A DNA stretch of 64,000 bases from Dyella terrae (lineage in GTDB: Bacteria > Pseudomonadota > Gammaproteobacteria > Xanthomonadales > Rhodanobacteraceae). How positions within the stretch are numbered: position 1 is the first letter of the stretch; each line of letters opens with the position of its first letter. The stretch lies in assembly GCF_022394535.1 (NCBI RefSeq), contig NZ_CP089414.1, positions 1-64,000 on the forward strand, given 5' to 3'. This document shows positions 49,429-58,904 of this stretch, in pieces. The notes under the pieces were generated by a model, which made no database searches, was not told the origin of the DNA, and saw nothing but the letters and a program-made list of their open reading frames with translations. The position numbers and the translations under genes were made by a program.

Positions 49429-49811
49429 GATTGGCTCCCTTCCGGACCGGCCGGGCTTTCCGGCGCCTCACGCATGAGCGTTTTCAGGTCCAGCCCGAGG
49501 CGCTGCAGTCGGGCAAAGAGCGCAGGCCATTCCTCGCGCAGGAACCGCTCGCGCTCAGACTTGAGCAGCGCTTCCCTGGCTCCATCGATGACAAACATGC
49601 CCAAGCCCCTCCTTTTTTCAACCAGTTGATCATCGACCAGTTCCTGATACGCCTTTGACACGGTGAGCGGATTGATTTGGAAATCCGCAGCAACCTGGCG
49701 TACTGACGGCAGCGGGTCGCCCTCGTTCAAGGCGCCGTCCAGAATCATCGCCACTACGCGTTCACGGAGCTGGCGGTAGATCGGGACGCTGTCGTTCCAG
49801 GTGATGGTCAT
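49425..49811 (-). CDS. GntR-family regulator, YtrA subfamily
   Basis: A 128-residue regulator with the GntR winged helix (PIYRQLRERVVAMILDGALNEGDPLPSVRQVAADFQINPLTVSKAYQELVDDQLVEKRRGLGMFV) and a short C-terminal dimer helix typical of the YtrA group. The ATG at 49811 is preceded by AAGGAA. A longer frame upstream overlaps the small secreted protein and is not used. It is translationally coupled to the ATPase gene. A GGTGTTGTAG-TGAA-CTATAACACC operator at the operon promoter fits autoregulation. Confidence 0.92.
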   Translation of the reverse strand: MTITWNDSVPIYRQLRERVVAMILDGALNEGDPLPSVRQVAADFQINPLTVSKAYQELVDDQLVEKRRGLGMFVIDGAREALLKSERERFLREEWPALFARLQRLGLDLKTLMREAPESPAGPEGSQS

Positions 49812-49815
49812 ACGG

Positions 49816-50139
49816 TTATTCCTTGCTGATACGGCCGAACTTGCTGCTGCCAAACGAATAGTAGGGCATGGCCAGCTCGCTCCCGAGCACCGCCTTGGAG
49901 GCGGCCACCGGCGACAGCAGCGGGGAGACGGTCAGGGTAGCCATGCCGGCGTCGGCCAGCAGAGCGGCGGCGCGCATGTCTTCAGCCGTCGGGCGGACAT
50001 CGACCGGGGCCAGGTTGATGACCTTGACGCCGTTGATCTCGCTGACCGGGAGACTCTTGACGTTGGAGTGGATGGCGGCCAGGCCTACTGTAGTGAACAG
50101 GGCGGCGGCGGTCAGGGCTAGCAGGTTATTCGCTTTCAT
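49816..50139 (-). CDS. Small secreted protein of the GntR/ABC operon, unknown family
   Basis: I do not recognise this 107-residue protein. It begins with a clear signal peptide (MKANNLLALTAAALFTTVGLAA), then VKSLPVSEINGVKVINLAPVDVRPTAEDMRAAALLAD, a mixed part and the aromatic end YYSFGSSKFGRISKE. No Cys is present. It is the first gene of the operon, four bases before the GntR gene, behind AAGGAG. A periplasmic or surface partner of the transporter, or a sensor of the stress the operon meets, is possible but unproven. Confidence 0.8.
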   Translation of the reverse strand: MKANNLLALTAAALFTTVGLAAIHSNVKSLPVSEINGVKVINLAPVDVRPTAEDMRAAALLADAGMATLTVSPLLSPVAASKAVLGSELAMPYYSFGSSKFGRISKE

Positions 50140-50169
50140 GGCGGCACTCCTTTAGTGACCTCGTGGACC

Positions 50170-50210
50170 GGTGTTGTAGTGAACTATAACACCACATCTG
50201 AAGACGTCAA
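50170..50210 (-). promoter_or_regulatory. Promoter and probable GntR operator of the ABC operon
   Basis: On the minus strand, TTGACG (50205-50210), a 16-base spacer and TATAGT (50183-50188) make a good promoter. GGTGTTGTAG-TGAA-CTATAACACC (50170-50193), a ten-base inverted repeat with one mismatch, covers the -10. Such sites are bound by YtrA-type GntR repressors, and the regulator gene is in this operon, so autorepression is likely. Confidence 0.78.
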
Positions 50211-50425
50211 TGGGTAGGTTCTAAATTCGCAACATGACTGATGGCCTATAAGCCTGAACGGGGTCCGGGCGCGGCCTGGGCCCGGAAGCTGGCGCTTATG
50301 GTCCCGAGAAGGGCGAGGCGACGGCAGGGCCGCCCATCAGCCATCGCAGGTGACAGGCATCACCTCACGCCGGCTCCGCGATGCGCGTGATTCAATGGCG
50401 CACCACCGCGCAGAGGGAACGTTTC

Positions 50426-51211
50426 ATGGATGCAGGACTGGCCGGCCACGTTGTCGTTGTCACCGGAGCGAGCAAGGGCATCGGCCTAGCCTGTGCCATG
50501 GCCTTCGCGCGCGAGGGTGCGAAAGTGATCGGCGTATCGCGCAATCTGGCGCACCTGCATGCCGCGCAACACGACTTGCAGCGCGAAGGCCTGCATATGG
50601 AAGTCGCAGCGGCGGATCTGAGCGAAAGCGTCGCCGCGCAGATGGTGGCGGAGTACATCGAGAACGAGTTCGGGCCCATCGACGTGCTGGTGAACTGCGC
50701 CGGCGCGGCACGGCGCACGCCGGTCGCCGATCTGCACGCTGATGCGCTGCGCGACACCATGCAAGCGAAATACTTCACCTACATGCACATGATCGATCCG
50801 GTGATCCGGCACATGGCAGCGCGTGGCCAGGGCAGCATCGTGAATGTGGTCGGGCAGGGCGGCCGGCAGGCCAATCCGTTGCATATCGGCGGCGGTGCCG
50901 CGAACGCGGCGCTGATGCTCGCCTCGGTGGGTTATGCCAACGCCTATGCGGCCAAGGGCGTGCGGGTGAACGTGATCAATCCCGGCATTACCCGTACCGG
51001 GCGCGTGCAGGAAGGGCTGGATGCCGCCTCGCGGGCGAGTGGGCGCGCCACCGACGATCTACTTGCCGAGCAACTGACGGAGATCCCCATGGGGCGCATG
51101 GCCGAGCCACGCGAGATCGCAAACGTCGCCGTGTTCCTGGCTTCGCCGTTGGCCAGTTACGTCACGGGTGCGGTCATCCCGATGGATGGCGGCAAGACCA
51201 GCGTCATCTGA
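50426..51211 (+). CDS. Short-chain dehydrogenase-like protein lacking the usual active site
   Basis: A 261-residue SDR-fold protein. The cofactor side is normal: TGASKGIG at 13-20 and NCAGAA at 90-95. The catalytic side is not: where SDRs have Ser and YxxxK, this protein has VVGQGGRQAN and IGGGAANAALML, so Lys is replaced by Asn160 and Tyr by Gly156. The end (VTGAVIPMDGG) is standard. A known SDR branch carries a similar AGNAALM segment and may use other residues or have another role. I chose the ATG at 50426, where homology begins. It is divergent from the GntR operon. Confidence 0.85.
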   Translation: MDAGLAGHVVVVTGASKGIGLACAMAFAREGAKVIGVSRNLAHLHAAQHDLQREGLHMEVAAADLSESVAAQMVAEYIENEFGPIDVLVNCAGAARRTPVADLHADALRDTMQAKYFTYMHMIDPVIRHMAARGQGSIVNVVGQGGRQANPLHIGGGAANAALMLASVGYANAYAAKGVRVNVINPGITRTGRVQEGLDAASRASGRATDDLLAEQLTEIPMGRMAEPREIANVAVFLASPLASYVTGAVIPMDGGKTSVI

Positions 51212-51349
51212 GCCCGGTACGGCATCGTATTTCCCTGCGTCACGCTGACGGCATCGTGTTTGCCGAAAACGTACATGCCTATGTTGTTCACGTTCCTTTT
51301 ATGCCGTTTTCTTTAATCGTTTCCTGCGAGCGACGATGTTTGTTGCGCT

Positions 51350-51387
51350 GATGTGTGAAGTCGGCTCATGGCTGCACTTCACACATC
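51350..51387. other. 12-base inverted repeat upstream of bcsB
   Basis: GATGTGTGAAGT (51350-51361) and ACTTCACACATC (51376-51387) are perfect inverted copies around 14 bases. It lies in the 419-base gene-free gap between the SDR gene and bcsB, 243 bases before the bcsB start. It may be a regulator site for the cellulose operon or a hairpin in its leader. The remainder of the gap shows no gene, and I did not recognise a c-di-GMP riboswitch fold. Confidence 0.55.
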
Positions 51388-51630
51388 GAGCATCCATCTC
51401 GCCATGTCTCCGTTGACTCGGTATGTGTCGACCAGGATGTGCGGGAACGTCATCGTTGGAAGGGGCATGAACGTGGAAGCGCTGCGGCGGCGTGCTTGAT
51501 GCAATAGCGTTGCGCCAGGAGTTTCTGCGGATCGTGTGGCTTCGTTGGCAAAGGCAGGAACGCAGGACCGGGTTGGTTTTGTTGGTTGGCCCGTGTCGTG
51601 GCGTTCCGTCACTGACCCAAGGGACATTCC

Positions 51631-53907
51631 ATGCGGCCATTACGCCATGTTCGGTTGGGTTTATTGCTACTGGGCTGTTGCATGGTGCTCGGCGCCTATG
51701 CGCTGGCGCCCGATAGTCCGGTCCAGCCCGCATCCGCGGCATCCACGGCTGCGCCGCAGGCGCTGGATGCCACGGCGACGCACACAGCACCGGTCGGTGT
51801 GCCGCGCGATCTGACGCTGAAGCAGATGGGCGGCTACGGCGCCATCAAGCTGCGTGGCCAGGATCCCAACGGCACGTTGAACGTTGCCGTGCGCAATGAC
51901 GAAGTGGTGACGGGCGCGAAGCTGCACCTGGTCTACACCTACTCGCCATCGCTGATCTATTCGCTGTCCCACCTGAAGGTGTTTCTCAACGGCGAGGTGG
52001 TTGCCACGTTGCCGATGGATAAGGAGACGGCCGGGCAAACGGTTACACGCGATGTCGATCTCGATCCGCGCCTGTTCACCGATTTCAATCGCATCGGCGT
52101 GCAGATGATCGCGCACTACACGCTCGATCACTGCGAAGACCCGTACCACTCTTCCTTGTGGACCGACATCAGCCCTGACACATCGCTGACCCTGACCACA
52201 TCGCAGATCAGTTTGCCCAACAGTCTTGCGTTGCTGCCGGCTCCGTTCTTCGATCGCCGCGACAACCGGACGCTGGTGGTGCCGTTCGTGCTGCCCGCGC
52301 ATGCCGACGTGCCGACGTTGCGTGCGGCCGGCGTGGTGTCGTCCTGGTTTGGCGCGTTGGCGGGCTGGCGCGGCGCACGTTTCCCGGTGGCGCAGACACC
52401 GCCTGCCGATGCGCATGCCATTGCGTTCGCGCTGCCCAATGCCATGCCCGAGGGCGTGAAGCTCGACGAGATCAAGGGCCCCACGGTGATCGTGATGGCC
52501 AACCCGGCCAGCCCACCGGAGTCGGGCCGCAAACTGCTGGTGCTGGCAGGCCGCGACACCAAGGAACTGCAGGAAGCGGCCAACGCGCTGGTGCTTGGCC
52601 AGGTCGGTATGTCAGGCGATCAGGCCATTGTGAAGTCAGTAGACCTTGGCCCGGAGCGCCGCCCGTACGATGCCCCCAACTGGGCGCCGGTGGATCGGCA
52701 GGTCACCTTCAAGGAACTGGTGACCGATCCCTCGCAACTGGAAGCCACCGGGTTCAATCCACCGCCGATCCGTGTGGACATGCGCCTGCCGCCGGACTTG
52801 TTCGCGTGGGCGCGTCACAGCGTGCCGCTGAACGTGCGTTACCGCTATACCGCGCCCTCCAGCTACAACGACTCGGTGCTCAATATCGGTGTGAACGATC
52901 AACTGTTGCGCTCGGTGCGCTTGCGGCCGGCGGACCCGTCGGGCGTCGAGCGTCAGTTCAACGTGCCGCTGCTGTCGGGATCGGAGGCGCGCGGCTCGGA
53001 AGAAATCCGCGTGCCGTCGTTGCGCATTGGTGCCTCCAACCAGTTCCAGTTTCAGTTCCACATGGATTCGCAGAAGACCGGCTTGTGCGTCTCCGCCGCC
53101 ACCGACAGTGCACGCGCGGCGGTCGATCCGGATTCGAGCGTCGACTTCAGCCAGTTCGTGCACTACACGGCCATGCCGAACCTGACGTTCTTCGCCACCA
53201 GCGGCTTCCCGTTCACGCGCATGGCGGATCTCGCCGACACCGCCATCGTCATACCGGATACGCCCGACGCGCGCGAAGTGGAAACCATGCTTGCCATGCT
53301 CGGCCAGATGGGGCGTTGGAGTGGCCTGCCGGCCCTGCGTGTTTCGCTGGTGCCTGCCAGCGCCGTGGATTCGATGCGCAATCGCGATCTGCTCGTCATT
53401 GGCACCGGTACGGCCGGCGAGCTGATGGCGAAGTGGGGCAAGGGGCTGCCCATGCTGATCGAGCGCAGCGAGAACGACCTGGCCTTGCGTGAGCCGAGTG
53501 ATCGCGGGCAGGTCAGCGGCGCAGTGGGGCGTGCGGCCATGAGCGTCAACGGGCCCACCGCGGCGTTCGTGGCGTTCCAGTCACCGTATACCAAGGGCAA
53601 GAGCGTGGTGGCGCTGGCGGCCAACTCGTCGGATCGCCTGAGCGATTTGCTGGACGTGCTTGGCGACGACGCCAAGGTGGGCGAGGTACGTGGCGACCTT
53701 ACCGTGGTGCGGCAGAAGATCGTCGTGGGGCTTACCGTGGGCGACACCTACTACGTTGGCCACCTGCCATGGTACGCGTGGTTGTGGGTGCATATTTCCA
53801 GGTACCCGGCACTGATGGCGCTTGCGGGCATCCTGGCGGGTCTGTTCGTGGCCTTGACGGTGTTCTGGGCCTTGAGCCGGCTTGCCGCGCATCGCCTCGA
53901 AAGGTGA
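51631..53907 (+). CDS. bcsB: Cellulose synthase regulatory/periplasmic subunit BcsB
   Basis: BcsB is the periplasmic partner that guides the glucan away from the BcsA channel. The 758-residue product begins with a signal-anchor (LGLLLLGCCMVLGAYALA) and a Pro/Ala-rich stretch. Then come the paired carbohydrate-binding and flavodoxin-like domains (YTYSPSLIYSLSHLKVFLNGE; HYTLDHCEDPYHSSLWTDIS; ATSGFPFTRMADLADTAIV) and the C-terminal transmembrane anchor ALMALAGILAGLFVALTVFWALS that docks on BcsA. Two Cys are conserved. It is the first gene of this operon, unlike the common order in which bcsA comes first. bcsZ starts three bases after it. Confidence 0.94.
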   Translation: MRPLRHVRLGLLLLGCCMVLGAYALAPDSPVQPASAASTAAPQALDATATHTAPVGVPRDLTLKQMGGYGAIKLRGQDPNGTLNVAVRNDEVVTGAKLHLVYTYSPSLIYSLSHLKVFLNGEVVATLPMDKETAGQTVTRDVDLDPRLFTDFNRIGVQMIAHYTLDHCEDPYHSSLWTDISPDTSLTLTTSQISLPNSLALLPAPFFDRRDNRTLVVPFVLPAHADVPTLRAAGVVSSWFGALAGWRGARFPVAQTPPADAHAIAFALPNAMPEGVKLDEIKGPTVIVMANPASPPESGRKLLVLAGRDTKELQEAANALVLGQVGMSGDQAIVKSVDLGPERRPYDAPNWAPVDRQVTFKELVTDPSQLEATGFNPPPIRVDMRLPPDLFAWARHSVPLNVRYRYTAPSSYNDSVLNIGVNDQLLRSVRLRPADPSGVERQFNVPLLSGSEARGSEEIRVPSLRIGASNQFQFQFHMDSQKTGLCVSAATDSARAAVDPDSSVDFSQFVHYTAMPNLTFFATSGFPFTRMADLADTAIVIPDTPDAREVETMLAMLGQMGRWSGLPALRVSLVPASAVDSMRNRDLLVIGTGTAGELMAKWGKGLPMLIERSENDLALREPSDRGQVSGAVGRAAMSVNGPTAAFVAFQSPYTKGKSVVALAANSSDRLSDLLDVLGDDAKVGEVRGDLTVVRQKIVVGLTVGDTYYVGHLPWYAWLWVHISRYPALMALAGILAGLFVALTVFWALSRLAAHRLER

Positions 53908-53910
53908 GCC

Positions 53911-55089
53911 ATGCGACGCATCGGGATGTCACTGTTGCACGCGCTGCTGGTCGCTGCTGCGATGTTCGCATCCGGTAGCGCGCTGGCCACGGCGTGCGCG
54001 TGGCCCGACTGGGACCACTTCAAGCAGAACACCATGAGTGCGGATGGCCGCGTGATCGATGCGAGCACGCCCGAGCAGGTCACCGTGTCCGAAGGGCAGG
54101 CATATGCACTGTTCTTCGCCTTGGTCGCCAATGATCGACCGACGTTCGACCGCTTGCTCAACTGGACGCAGAACAACCTGGCGCAGGGCGACCTCACCAA
54201 GCACTTGCCCGCATGGCAGTGGGGGCGTCACAGCGCGAAGGAAGGTGACCAGTCATCCGCGCCCACATGGGGCGTGCTCGATAGCAACCCGGCGTCCGAT
54301 GCGGATATCTGGATCGCCTATACCCTGCTCGAAGCAGGGCGCGTGTGGCGTGAGCGTAGCTACACCGCGTTGGGTACGGTGTTGGCCCGAACCATCGTGG
54401 CGCAGGAAACCGCCGTACTACAGGGGCTCGGACGCACTGTGCTGCCCGGGCCCGTGGGCTTTCATCCGAAGGACGATGTGTGGCGGCTCAACCCCAGCTA
54501 TGTACCGCTGCAAGTCATGCAGCACATGGCGGGCGCGTTGCCGGAGCAGCCGGAATGGAAGGCCATGCTCGACAGTTCGGCGAAGCTGGTTGCCGACACC
54601 GCGCCGCACGGATTCTCGCCGGACTGGGTGCTATACCAGCGCGACAAGGGCTTCGGTCCCGACACAGCCACCAAAGCCGAGAGCGCATACAACGCGATTC
54701 GCGTCTACTTGTGGGCAGGTATGCTCGCCACCGATGCGCCGGGACGCCAGGCCGCGCTTGATGCATTCAAGCCGTTGGCGGACTACGTTGCCGCGCATGG
54801 CGCGCCGCCAGAGCGCGTGGACACGCAGACCGGTGCGGTAGTGGGAAACAACGACGGCAATGCCGGTTTCTCGGCGGCCGTAGCGCCGTATCTCGCCGCG
54901 TTGGGGCGTAACGACTTGGCCTTGGCGCAGGTGCAACGCACGCGGTCCCTCGCGGCGCAATCACCATTGGGTTACTACAGCCAAGTGCTGGCACTGTTTG
55001 GCCTTGGCTATCTGGACGGCCTGTATCACTTCGATGCAGGCGGCGCCGTCGTTCCTGCCTGGATGTCGACGTGTCCCGCGGCGCACTGA
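53911..55089 (+). CDS. bcsZ: Endo-1,4-beta-glucanase BcsZ (GH8)
   Basis: The periplasmic cellulase that accompanies cellulose synthase and trims misplaced glucan. The 392-residue protein has a signal peptide (LLHALLVAAAMFASGSALA), then the GH8 catalytic features: the probable acid Glu61 in TVSEGQAYALFFA, ASDADIWIAYTLLEAG with the nucleophile-side Asp, and WRLNPSYVPLQVM. The end (GLGYLDGLYHFDAGGAVVP) is typical of BcsZ. The bcsC start lies 19 bases inside its 3' end in another frame, which suggests coupled translation. Confidence 0.94.
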   Translation: MRRIGMSLLHALLVAAAMFASGSALATACAWPDWDHFKQNTMSADGRVIDASTPEQVTVSEGQAYALFFALVANDRPTFDRLLNWTQNNLAQGDLTKHLPAWQWGRHSAKEGDQSSAPTWGVLDSNPASDADIWIAYTLLEAGRVWRERSYTALGTVLARTIVAQETAVLQGLGRTVLPGPVGFHPKDDVWRLNPSYVPLQVMQHMAGALPEQPEWKAMLDSSAKLVADTAPHGFSPDWVLYQRDKGFGPDTATKAESAYNAIRVYLWAGMLATDAPGRQAALDAFKPLADYVAAHGAPPERVDTQTGAVVGNNDGNAGFSAAVAPYLAALGRNDLALAQVQRTRSLAAQSPLGYYSQVLALFGLGYLDGLYHFDAGGAVVPAWMSTCPAAH

Positions 55090-58000
55090 GCGACATCTTC
55101 TCGCCAGCCATCGTGCTGCTGGTGGCCAGCAGCGTGATGCCCGTGCTGGTCATTGCACAGGTGAGCAACACCGCGCTCAGTCCGCAGATGAAGCAACTGC
55201 TGGACTCGGCGCGTGTATGGCAATCCAAGAACCGCCCGGACATGGCGCGCGGCATCGTGGAGAAGGCACTGCTTATCGATCCCACGCAGCCCGATGCGCT
55301 GGGCCTGATGGGGCAGATCGAGCTGACATCGAATCGACAGGCCGATGCCGGCAAGGTGCTTCAGCAGTTGCAAAAGCTCTATCCCAGTCATCCGGCGACG
55401 CTGCAACTGGCCGACGAGTACCGCCTCGCTACGCGCGACAAGACCGCGCTTGCCGAGGCCCGGCTGGATGCGCGTACCGGTAAACCGGATGAGGCATGGC
55501 GCAAGATGCAGGCACTGTTTCCCCGTGGCGCGCCCAGTGGTGCCTATGCCGGCGACTACTATCGCGCGATGTCGTCCGCGGGGCAGCGCGATCGCGCCCT
55601 CAACGAACTGCGTGAGCGGGTGCGCCAGAACCCGGACGATCTTGGCCTAGCCCTGGTGCTGGCCGACATGCTCACCGATCGCGGGAGCTCGCGCCTGGAA
55701 GGTCTGGACATCATCTACCGTGTCTACCAACGCCCCGATGCCAACCGACCGCAGGCGCTGGAACTGTGGCGACGCGCGCTCAACAGCGCGGGTGCCGACG
55801 ATCCTGCGTATTACGTGTGGTATCAGCGTTACCTCAAGGAAGTGCCCGACGACACGAGTGCCAAGTCGGCGCTCGCCGCGTTGGCGAAGAAAGGCGGCGC
55901 GACTTATGTGCCGCCACCACCGGGGACAGCAACTGCCAGCGCGGCATCCTCCAGCCGTTCGTCGTCCGGGCCATCGCCCACGGCGCGACAAGGCGCGGCA
56001 CTGGGCGAGCAAGGTCTGGCCAAGATGCGCGATGGCCGTCACGACGAAGCCTATGCGCTGTTTGCACGCGCACTGAAACTCGACCCCGACAACACCGGCA
56101 AATGGCGCGGGCTGATGGCCACGGCCAAATTCTGGGGCACCTTGGCGAAGGCGCGTGCCGCCAACGACCAGGGCCATCCCGAGCAGGGCGAGGCGTTGGC
56201 CCGCGATGCGCTGAGGCAACAACCGAACGAGGCCAATGCGAAAAAGGTGCTGGCAACCTCGCTGATGGCGCAGAAGAAATGGTCGGAAGCCGAAGCCATC
56301 CTGCGCCCCATGGTGGAAGCGAAACAACCGGACGTCGATGCGCTGGAACTGCTCGCCAAGCTGATGATCGCCACGCATCGTACCGACGAGCTGACGCCGC
56401 TCATCACGCAGGCCGAGCGGCAATACAAAGGGTCCAGCGACGCGATGGTGAAACTTCGCGTGCAGCTGCTTTCCATCGAGGCGGACCAACTGATTGCGGA
56501 AGGAAAGAGCGGTGCGGCCGTATTGCGGCTGGAAGATGCCGTGACCCTGACGCCGCAGGATGCATGGCTGCGTTACACGCTGGCACGTCAATATCGCGAT
56601 CTGGGCCTTCCCGCGCTGGGGCGCTCCGTGATGCAGGACGGTCTGCGCGACTCCACGTCACCGGACATGCGCTACGCCACGGCCCTCTATCTGAACTCAT
56701 TGGACGACATCGACACGGCCAGCAGTGTGCTGGCGCAGGTGCCGGACGGCCAGCGCACCGACGGCATGCGCGAACTCGCGGTCAACCTCAAGGCCCAGCG
56801 CGATCTGCGCGAGGTGAGGCAACTGGAAGCTCAAGGACGGCAGCCGGAGGCGCGGGCCTTGCTGGACCGCATCGCGCTCGATGTGCATGACGACCCGCAG
56901 ATGCTGGCCAGCGTGGGGCGCGAATGGATATCGCTGGGTGATCCGGACAAGGGCCTGAAGCTGGTGCGCGATTGGCTGGATACACATCCAAACGACCCAG
57001 CCATCGGCGTGCGCCTGCGCTACGGTGAACTGCTTGCCGCGGCCAATCGCGATGATCAACTGCCTGGCTGGATCGCAGATGCGCGCGCTCGTTCCGGTGT
57101 CACTGCAGACCAGCAGGCGCAATTCGACGACCAATTGTTGCGATTGTCGCTGCGCACCGCGGGTCGGCAGATCGATGCCCGCGATCTCGCGGGTGCCACA
57201 CACACACTAGATGCGGTGCCTGAGCCCGGCAAAAAGGACAAGCGCTGGTTGTTGGCCCAGGCCGACCTGCGCGAGGCGCATCGCGACTATCGCGGCGCGG
57301 AAGCATCCGCACGCGAAGTACTGATCGACCATCCGGGCGATCCCGATGCGCGCTTGACGATCGCGCGCATGGAGGAACGCATGGGGCACCGCAGGGCCGC
57401 GCAGGACATCATCGACCAGGTGTTGGCCGATACACCGCCGGACGATGTTGATACACGCCTCGCGGTTGCCCGGCGCTACACGGCCATCGGGCGAAACACG
57501 CAGGCGCGCGACGTGGTCGATCCCTTGCGGCAGCTGTATCCGGATCGCTCCGACGTCACCATGCAGGCCGGCCGCGTGGCCCAATCGCAGGGGCACTACA
57601 ACGATGCCGCGCAGCTCTACCGCAGCGCGTTGACACAAGAGCAGAGCGAGGGCGACACCCCGAGTCCGGTCGACGGCCTCACCTCGGCGCAACGCGCGCT
57701 GCAAGGGCTGGACGATCGTCGGCAAGGGCAGGTGGCCACAGCGGTCATCCAGTCCAACGAATCCGGCAGCAGCGGCATGTCGCGGTTGGATGCGACGGAG
57801 ATCCCGCTCTATGTGCGCATACCGGACGGCTATGCCGGTCACTACTTTTTCCACGCCGATACCGTGTTGCTCAACGCAGGCACCTTGCCCGCCAATCAGT
57901 TCGATCCGGCCTACGAGTTCGGCAAAATCGCCGCGCTCGGTAACGTCGGCCTGCGTCCGGTGGATCAGACGGACAAAGGCGTGGCGTTGGCGGCGGGTTA

Positions 58001-58874
58001 CGAGTTCAACGGTGCGAACAATACGTGGCGCGCGGACATCGGCTCCTCGCCGGTAGGTTTCACGGTGACCAACGTCCTTGGTGGCTTCACCTATCGGCAC
58101 GACTTCTACAACTCGTCGCTCTCCGTGGACGTGTCGCGTCGCCCCATTACCAGCAGTCTGGTGTCCTATGCGGGTGCGCACGATCCGGTGACTGGCCAAA
58201 GCTGGGGCGGGGTGGTGCGTAGTGGCGTTACCGTGCGTGGCGCGCAGGATATAGGGCCGACCACTCTGTTCGCCTCGCTGGGTTACGGCGTGCTCACCGG
58301 CGAAAACACCGAGACCAACCGGGACTTCAAAGTACGCACCGGCATTGACTGGCCGGTGTACGTCGGCACTGATCAACGATTCTCCAGCGGCCTGGTGCTG
58401 AACTACTGGCACTACGCGAACAACCAGCACTTCTACACGTTCGGCAACGGCGGGTACTACAGCCCTGGCAAATACGTGTCGGTGTCCATTCCGCTGGACT
58501 GGACGGGACGCTACAAGCGCTGGGCCTGGGAACTGGAGGCCTCCGTGGGCAACTCGTGGACACGCGAAGACCAAGCGCCGTACTTCCCCACGCGCCCCGA
58601 TCTACAAGCGCAGGCGGTGGCCCGCATGGCTGCGGCGGATGTCGGTTCGCCGTACTTCGGCACCGGTACCGGTGGCGGCTTCAGCTACACCGTTGCGGCG
58701 GCGCTGGAGTACCGGTTGACCTCGCACTGGGTCATCGGCACGCGTTTCAAGCTCGACCGTTCACGCGATTACGCGCCCAACCTTGGCACGATCTACCTGC
58801 GCTACTTCTTCGACCAGCAGCGGCTGCCGGTGCCGTTCCCACCCAACCCGGTCAAACCGTACTCCGCGTACTGA
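55071..58874 (+). CDS. bcsC: Cellulose export protein BcsC (TPR plus outer-membrane barrel)
   Basis: BcsC forms the periplasmic TPR scaffold and outer-membrane pore for the glucan. The 1267-residue product begins at a GTG with a signal peptide (IFSPAIVLLVASSVMPVLVIA). A long array of TPR repeats runs from about residue 40 to 880 (for example HDEAYALFARALKLDPDN). The C-terminal 380 residues form the BCSC beta-barrel (GAHDPVTGQSWGGVVRSGV; FGNGGYYSPGKYVSVSIPL), closing with a final strand IYLRYFFDQQ. A Ser/Pro-rich linker lies near residues 280-305. It overlaps bcsZ by 19 bases. Confidence 0.93.
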   Translation: MSRGALSDIFSPAIVLLVASSVMPVLVIAQVSNTALSPQMKQLLDSARVWQSKNRPDMARGIVEKALLIDPTQPDALGLMGQIELTSNRQADAGKVLQQLQKLYPSHPATLQLADEYRLATRDKTALAEARLDARTGKPDEAWRKMQALFPRGAPSGAYAGDYYRAMSSAGQRDRALNELRERVRQNPDDLGLALVLADMLTDRGSSRLEGLDIIYRVYQRPDANRPQALELWRRALNSAGADDPAYYVWYQRYLKEVPDDTSAKSALAALAKKGGATYVPPPPGTATASAASSSRSSSGPSPTARQGAALGEQGLAKMRDGRHDEAYALFARALKLDPDNTGKWRGLMATAKFWGTLAKARAANDQGHPEQGEALARDALRQQPNEANAKKVLATSLMAQKKWSEAEAILRPMVEAKQPDVDALELLAKLMIATHRTDELTPLITQAERQYKGSSDAMVKLRVQLLSIEADQLIAEGKSGAAVLRLEDAVTLTPQDAWLRYTLARQYRDLGLPALGRSVMQDGLRDSTSPDMRYATALYLNSLDDIDTASSVLAQVPDGQRTDGMRELAVNLKAQRDLREVRQLEAQGRQPEARALLDRIALDVHDDPQMLASVGREWISLGDPDKGLKLVRDWLDTHPNDPAIGVRLRYGELLAAANRDDQLPGWIADARARSGVTADQQAQFDDQLLRLSLRTAGRQIDARDLAGATHTLDAVPEPGKKDKRWLLAQADLREAHRDYRGAEASAREVLIDHPGDPDARLTIARMEERMGHRRAAQDIIDQVLADTPPDDVDTRLAVARRYTAIGRNTQARDVVDPLRQLYPDRSDVTMQAGRVAQSQGHYNDAAQLYRSALTQEQSEGDTPSPVDGLTSAQRALQGLDDRRQGQVATAVIQSNESGSSGMSRLDATEIPLYVRIPDGYAGHYFFHADTVLLNAGTLPANQFDPAYEFGKIAALGNVGLRPVDQTDKGVALAAGYEFNGANNTWRADIGSSPVGFTVTNVLGGFTYRHDFYNSSLSVDVSRRPITSSLVSYAGAHDPVTGQSWGGVVRSGVTVRGAQDIGPTTLFASLGYGVLTGENTETNRDFKVRTGIDWPVYVGTDQRFSSGLVLNYWHYANNQHFYTFGNGGYYSPGKYVSVSIPLDWTGRYKRWAWELEASVGNSWTREDQAPYFPTRPDLQAQAVARMAAADVGSPYFGTGTGGGFSYTVAAALEYRLTSHWVIGTRFKLDRSRDYAPNLGTIYLRYFFDQQRLPVPFPPNPVKPYSAY

Positions 58875-58904
58875 ACCGGCGAACCGAACCCTGGGACGAA
58901 AGCC

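Noticed and set aside
51212..51630. A c-di-GMP riboswitch before the cellulose operon
   Set aside because: I could not find the conserved GEMM core or the tetraloop-receptor arrangement; only an inverted repeat was seen.
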